A DNA stretch of 64,000 nucleotides from UBA7455 sp026713185 (lineage in GTDB: Bacteria; Pseudomonadota; Gammaproteobacteria; Pseudomonadales; Azotimanducaceae): assembly GCA_963665785.1 (NCBI GenBank), contig OY762456.1:1302001-1366000 (forward strand), written 5' to 3'. Below the pieces are notes generated by a model that worked only from the letters and a program-made list of their open reading frames with translations, ran no database searches and had not been told where the DNA came from. A program made the translations under genes and the position numbers. Below are positions 59,755-64,000 of the stretch, one piece after another. Position 1 is the first letter of the stretch, and each line of letters opens with the position of its first letter.

Positions 59755-60581
59755 CCGCTCTCTACTCTATTGAACACATCTTGAACTTTGACTATACCTC
59801 CCCGGTGCAGTCCTCGGTGATGACCCTGCATGTTCACCCCCTGCGCGACCGCTGCCAGGTTGTGCGGCAGTTTTCACTGAACACCGATCCCGCAGGTCCT
59901 CTCTTTGAGTTCAACGATCCATTCGGCAATACCGGACACTTTTTTGATCGCCCAGGTCGCCACCAACGGCTCACTATCATCGCAAAATCTACCGTGGAGG
60001 TGGAAATACTGGACCCTGCACCCGATTCCCAATCACATAACGGTTGGCAATCTCTGGAGACCTGGTCCATGACTAACCCCAGCCGATTCGTACACTGCCC
60101 CCCGGTGCTGGAAAAATTCATGGATACTCACGATCTGCACCCTGAAGACGAACCTCTGACCAGTGTGCGAGAACTCTGTCGTAGACTGCACCAGATATTT
60201 ACCTATCTTCCAGGGAGCACACAGGTGGATTCTCCAATCGAACACATCCTTGATACCCGTCAAGGGGTCTGCCAGGATTATGCCCATGTCATGGCCTCTA
60301 TCCTGCGCCATTGGGGGATTCCCTGCAGATATGTTTCCGGGTACCTGGGTCCGCCGGAAGTGGGTACTGTCGTGGGAGAATCCCATGCCTGGGTAGAGTG
60401 CTGGTTTCCCGACACGGGATGGTTGGGGTTTGACCCGACAAACGACACAGAAGGGGACGAGCGGCATATCAGGGTGGCGGTGGGCCGGGATTACGGTGAT
60501 GTCCCACCGGCTCGTGGAGTATTCCGGGGGCAGGCGGAATCCAGCCTGAAAGCATCGGTCTCTATCCAGCGGCATACTTGA
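59751..60581 (+). CDS. Transglutaminase-like cysteine peptidase
   Basis: A 276-residue protein with an N-terminal beta domain (SIEHILNFDYTSPVQSSVMT) and a transglutaminase core: Cys in RQGVCQDYAHVMAS, His in GESHAWVECWFP, Asp in LGFDPTNDTEG. This is the triad of papain-like transglutaminases. With the ATP-grasp and alpha-E partners it may make and break an amide-linked product. Its last 37 coding bases are duplicated just after the stop. Confidence 0.9.
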   Translation: MTALYSIEHILNFDYTSPVQSSVMTLHVHPLRDRCQVVRQFSLNTDPAGPLFEFNDPFGNTGHFFDRPGRHQRLTIIAKSTVEVEILDPAPDSQSHNGWQSLETWSMTNPSRFVHCPPVLEKFMDTHDLHPEDEPLTSVRELCRRLHQIFTYLPGSTQVDSPIEHILDTRQGVCQDYAHVMASILRHWGIPCRYVSGYLGPPEVGTVVGESHAWVECWFPDTGWLGFDPTNDTEGDERHIRVAVGRDYGDVPPARGVFRGQAESSLKASVSIQRHT

Positions 60582-60621
60582 CTAATCCAGCCTGGGAGCT
60601 TCAGTCTCTATCCAGCGGCAT
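60539..60621 (+). repeat. Imperfect tandem duplication at the transglutaminase gene end
   Basis: A 37-38 base segment beginning AATCCAGCCTGAAAGCATCG and ending with CCAGCGGCAT occurs at 60539-60575 and again at 60584-60621 with a few changes. The second copy lies outside the gene. The remaining bases to the next gene show no feature. Confidence 0.8.
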
Positions 60622-60692
60622 CCCTGACGACAGAAGTCACCTTGAACATTCTCCCTGCCATTCCAGCTTAAGAGCAGGACATGCGGCTTAAG

Positions 60693-61712
60693 TTACTGAT
60701 CATCGACACTGTAACCGTTCATTGTTAGTACACATTTGCCGACAACATTCCGTGATTCGAGCATTTGCATGGCGGAGACTGCCTCTTCCAACGGAAAGGT
60801 CCTGCAGACATACGGCTGTATTTTCCCGGAATCAGCAAGTTCATAAATCGCACGGGTGTTTTCTATACCTTTCTCGGGATAGACCCTGCCATATTCACCA
60901 GCACGTACGCCAATCACCTGTAACTGCTTGATCAGTATCAGGTTAACCGCAGCCTGAGGCCAGCGACCACTGGTGAAACCCAGGGTCAACAGCCGTCCGT
61001 CAACATTGATGCAGCGCATGGATTCATCGAATGCGCCACCTCCGACCGGATCATAAATGACGTCGGCGCCGCGACCGTCAGTCAATGCCTTGACTTTATT
61101 GCGAAAGCCGCCAATTTCCCCATCGGGCATGGTGTAATTGATGACATGATCGGCGCCACATTCCTTGACGATTTTGAGCTTGTCATCCCTGCCACCGGTC
61201 GCGATGACAGTCGCCCCCAGGTATTTCCCCAAATCGACCGCGGCCAGACCGACGCCACCAGTGGCGCCATGCACCAGCAGGTTTTCACCCGGTTTCAGGT
61301 GGCCGCGGCAAGTCAGTGCAACCCAGGCAGTCAAATAAGCTGTACTAAAGGACGCAGCAGTGGCGTATGTCATTGCCTTGGGCATTGGAGTTACGTTATG
61401 GGCACTGATATTCCTTGCTTCTGCAAACCCGCCATGGTCACCTCCCAGGATGACTTTATCTCCAACTGCAATGTCGTCGACCCCGCGACCAATGGCAACT
61501 ACATCACCGGCTGCCTCGCTACCAGGTGCAAAGGGCAATGGCGGTTTTCTCTGGTACTTTCCCTGAATTTTCAGGATATCAGTGAAATTTACAGCGCACG
61601 CTTTGATGGCGACCTGAACCTCTCCTGCGGCCGGTGGGTCAAGGTCTATGGTGTCCAGGGTGACTGTTGTGATGTCTTCGTCGATTTGATGACAACGTAC
61701 TGTACGTATCAT
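60693..61712 (-). CDS. Zinc-independent MDR oxidoreductase (quinone oxidoreductase-like)
   Basis: A 339-residue medium-chain dehydrogenase/reductase. The N-terminal GroES-like domain has ACAVNFTDILKIQGKYQRKP and FAPGSEAAGDVVAIG. The Rossmann motif is VHGATGGVGLAAVDLGKYLG, and CGADHVINYT and DVIYDPVGGGAFDESMRCI are typical of QOR/acryloyl-CoA-reductase types. The structural-zinc cysteines are absent. It should reduce an enone or quinone with NADPH. It stands alone and is divergent from the TonB receptor. Confidence 0.9.
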   Translation of the reverse strand: MIRTVRCHQIDEDITTVTLDTIDLDPPAAGEVQVAIKACAVNFTDILKIQGKYQRKPPLPFAPGSEAAGDVVAIGRGVDDIAVGDKVILGGDHGGFAEARNISAHNVTPMPKAMTYATAASFSTAYLTAWVALTCRGHLKPGENLLVHGATGGVGLAAVDLGKYLGATVIATGGRDDKLKIVKECGADHVINYTMPDGEIGGFRNKVKALTDGRGADVIYDPVGGGAFDESMRCINVDGRLLTLGFTSGRWPQAAVNLILIKQLQVIGVRAGEYGRVYPEKGIENTRAIYELADSGKIQPYVCRTFPLEEAVSAMQMLESRNVVGKCVLTMNGYSVDDQ

Positions 61713-61974
61713 GGTTGCTGCTCACTTGTTCTTGTACGGAAAACTGTATTGTGCTTGCTACATTATCAACGAACAAGCACCAGTCTGTGGGTTGTCGCAC
61801 GGTTTGCTATCGACGTTTCGTCGAGTTACAGGGTGGGGCATGAAATCTGCAATGCAAGGCGTAGCTGTTAACCCATAGCTCCCCTGAATCGTAGAGATTT
61901 CATCATCCCTCAAGTAATGTTGTCAGGCATAACCAGCCCATTTTTTTAATTTTCCCAGGTCCTGGGATAACATG

Positions 61975-62003
61975 TTGACTCCCCCTGAAATAGCGCCTAA
62001 TGT
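61975..62003 (+). promoter_or_regulatory. Sigma-70-like promoter upstream of the TonB receptor
   Basis: TTGACT, a 17-base spacer, then TAATGT: a good -35/-10 pair on the receptor strand about 200 bases before its ATG. It implies a long leader. The rest of the 488-base gap 61713-62200 shows no other gene or repeat I can name. Confidence 0.4.
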
Positions 62004-62200
62004 AGCACTGTCGAAGAGGGCTTTGTCTGTACCGGGAGAGTGCCATCAGGCTGAACTTCCGGGGCATTGTTCAAGGCTCTTTCGGCCAGGGGATTCGAGA
62101 GTTTGATAGCTGTTGAGACAGGCTGTCGGATTCGGGAATTTTTGAACATGATCATGCTGTCAGTTGCTTTGCGTAATAACGGATAGTACAGGGGAAAACC

Positions 62201-64000
62201 ATGAATAAATTTGTAGCCAGTCTGGCGGGCATTTCCGTGTTCGCATTTCCATCGGTCATTTACGCGGCCTCGGCCGTTGAATCGACCAATTTTATTATCG
62301 AAGAGATCATCGTTACGGCAACCAAACGTGAGGCATCGATACAGGATGTTCCGATCGCCGTGTCCGCATATTCAGGGGAAGATCTCTCATCAAGAGGGGT
62401 GGTGGATATGTACGGTCTGATGGAGGTGTCGCCATCGGTCTCGGTATATAGTTCAAACAGCACTTCCAACGGCGCTACCCTGCGCATTCGTGGCGTCGGT
62501 ACGACAGGCAATAATCCAGGCCTCGAAGCAGCGGTGGGCACTTTTATCGACGGCATCTATCGCTCCCGTGCGGGGCTTGCCTTCAACGACCTGACGGATA
62601 TCGACAGGGTGGAAATTCTGCGCGGTCCACAGGGCACACTGTTCGGTAAGAACACTGTTGCCGGGGCAGTCAATGTCATCACCCGGGAGCCGGAATTCAA
62701 AAATGACTTTGCCTTAAACCTGGGTATAGGCAACCTCGAATCGCGGGAGTATGGCTTCATCGGCAATGCCGAACTCGCGGAAAATGTTCTGGCCGGAAGG
62801 GTCAGCTATGCCTACCGTGAACGGGACGGCTTCTACAATGATATCGATTCTGACAAGGCATATGACAACCGTGACCGTTACAACATCAGGGGTCAACTGC
62901 TATGGACGCCAAACGATCAGGTTGAGGTACGGTTCATCGGCGACTTTACCGAAAAAGATGAAAGTTGCTGTCCTGCTGCGTTCTGGATCACTGGTCCAAC
63001 GAGCCCCGTCATTGCCGCTCTGGGTGGTGATATCACAACTTTTAAGGTCGATCAGGAATCGCGTGTGGGCTTGAACTTCGAACCCTACGAGGACGTGAAA
63101 GACAGGGGTGTATCGCTTGATGTCCTTTGGGAGGTCAGTGACAGCCTGACGTTCAGGTCGATCACGGCGCTCAGAGACTACCAGGTTGCCCGGGCCCAGG
63201 ACATCGACTTCACCAGCGCGGACGTTGCGTACCCCCAGCTAACAGATGAGCAGTTCGAGAACTTTTCTCAGGAATTTCAACTTTATGGCGAGAAAGACAA
63301 CTTTTCCTGGCTGGCAGGCGCCTACATCTACACAGAGGACATGGATTCGGACGAGATAATCGTGCTATCCAACGATGGAGACACTTACCTCGCCACAATC
63401 ATCGGTGCGCCACAAGTGGCGCCACTCCTGGGAGGGGACCCCGCCGGACGGGGTGTTCCCGGACAGGGCTACGATGCGTTCTATTACTCCGAAACCAGCG
63501 GCTGGTCTCTGTTCACCCACAACACCTGGATTGTGAACCCGGCGTTCGACGTGACGGTAGGATTGCGCTATTCCTCGGAGGAAAAAGATGCGGGTTCCAC
63601 CATTAATGGCGCTGTCCCCGGAACAGCTGTCAGCGATCCATTCTGTAACTTCGTACCCATTCCTTCGCTTTGCGACAACGCGAGCTACAACAATCAGGAA
63701 CAGGAGAACAAGGTCACGGGCACAGTCAAAGCCGCATGGCATACAAGCGATGACATCAACGTTTACGCCAGCTACAGTCACGGATATAAGGCTGGCGGCT
63801 TCAATCTGGACCAGGAAGCTGTTGGCAGCCGAGACGCCAACGGGAACTTCATCGATCAGAGCCACTTCGATCCGGAAACTTCTGACTCACTGGAACTGGG
63901 TCTGAAAGGACGGTTCCTGGACCAGCGGCTTACCGTCAACAGCGCACTTTTTCATGCTACATTCGATGATTTTCAACTCAATTCCTTTACAGGACTTGGC
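62201..64000 (+). CDS. TonB-dependent receptor, N-terminal 600 residues (cut by window end)
   Basis: The frame is open from ATG 62201 to the window edge. A signal peptide (SLAGISVFAFPSVIYA) is followed by the TonB box in FIIEEIIVTATKREASIQDV. The plug domain shows GATLRIRGVGTTGNNPGLEA, FIDGIYRSRAGL and VEILRGPQGTLFGKNTVAGA with NVITREP. The beta-barrel begins around residue 165 and includes YASYSHGYKAGGFNLD near 525. It transports a large or scarce substrate across the outer membrane. The type (long plug-extension with Cys pairs such as ESCCPAA) is common in marine bacteria for steroids, terpenes or siderophores; the substrate is not known. Confidence 0.93.
   Translation, partial: MNKFVASLAGISVFAFPSVIYAASAVESTNFIIEEIIVTATKREASIQDVPIAVSAYSGEDLSSRGVVDMYGLMEVSPSVSVYSSNSTSNGATLRIRGVGTTGNNPGLEAAVGTFIDGIYRSRAGLAFNDLTDIDRVEILRGPQGTLFGKNTVAGAVNVITREPEFKNDFALNLGIGNLESREYGFIGNAELAENVLAGRVSYAYRERDGFYNDIDSDKAYDNRDRYNIRGQLLWTPNDQVEVRFIGDFTEKDESCCPAAFWITGPTSPVIAALGGDITTFKVDQESRVGLNFEPYEDVKDRGVSLDVLWEVSDSLTFRSITALRDYQVARAQDIDFTSADVAYPQLTDEQFENFSQEFQLYGEKDNFSWLAGAYIYTEDMDSDEIIVLSNDGDTYLATIIGAPQVAPLLGGDPAGRGVPGQGYDAFYYSETSGWSLFTHNTWIVNPAFDVTVGLRYSSEEKDAGSTINGAVPGTAVSDPFCNFVPIPSLCDNASYNNQEQENKVTGTVKAAWHTSDDINVYASYSHGYKAGGFNLDQEAVGSRDANGNFIDQSHFDPETSDSLELGLKGRFLDQRLTVNSALFHATFDDFQLNSFTGLG

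Overview
The window looks like a piece of chromosome from a free-living, probably marine, heterotrophic gammaproteobacterium. The taxon is inferred from gene order and family types, not from a marker gene. The pointers are the valS-holC-pepA block divergent from lptF-lptG, an slyX gene, a nuo operon run into an Mrp-type antiporter cluster, TonB-dependent receptor material, and many acyl-CoA enzymes. Most of the window is roughly half G+C by eye. The stretch at about 48.9-52.3 kb is clearly richer in G+C. I saw no rRNA, tRNA, CRISPR array, transposase or phage gene.

Layout. 0-5.9 kb: end of nuoI, then nuoJKLMN (complex I membrane arm). 6.1-13.3 kb: Mrp/Mnh cation-proton antiporter cluster (E, F, G, MbhD-like, B, C and three large MrpD/NuoL-type subunits). 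13.3-17.3 kb (minus): three-subunit molybdenum hydroxylase operon ending in a MoaD/ThiS-like gene. 17.4-18.0 kb: a small double-glycine-leader peptide gene with a five-copy 49-50 bp tandem repeat upstream. 18.1-26.6 kb: acyl-CoA dehydrogenase-like enzyme, HMG-CoA-lyase-like enzyme, a 1630-residue fused acyl-CoA carboxylase in unusual domain order, and a LysR regulator. 26.6-29.9 kb: a GntR DNA-binding domain fused to a PurM/AIR-synthase-like enzyme, divergent from hisH-hisF and slyX. 30.3-37.8 kb: housekeeping block (cold-shock protein, valS, holC, pepA, lptFG). 37.7-45.3 kb: RDD protein, PaaI thioesterase/MarR pair, slipin/NfeD pair, CopA copper ATPase, crotonase. 45.4-48.8 kb: secreted two-haem-motif beta-propeller protein. 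48.9-52.3 kb (minus): G+C-rich island with an ABC exporter and an exported amidohydrolase. 52.4-57.0 kb: class I aldolase, PhyH dioxygenase, carboxyltransferase, alanine dehydrogenase. 57.3-60.6 kb: ATP-grasp / alpha-E / transglutaminase operon. 60.7-64.0 kb: MDR oxidoreductase and the start of a TonB-dependent receptor.

The most unusual locus is 26.6-29.7 kb. A purine-biosynthesis enzyme fold carries its own DNA-binding domain. A perfect 8+8 bp inverted repeat lies just upstream of its start, in the region it shares with hisH. The 5' end of hisF has been triplicated into two nested mini-ORFs. PurM makes AIR and HisHF releases AICAR, so the locus could be a purine/imidazole-responsive switch; that is inference. 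Second is the double-glycine peptide with its tandem dyad promoter region. Third is the single-chain carboxylase.

Intergenic DNA is rich in repeats: near-perfect 60 bp palindromes with GGGGTCGGAGTAAAGTGCCG arms (several copies and halves) and two further interspersed families. One palindrome sits between two matching dyads that are likely MarR operators. Another half-copy supplies the last codons of the thioesterase gene.
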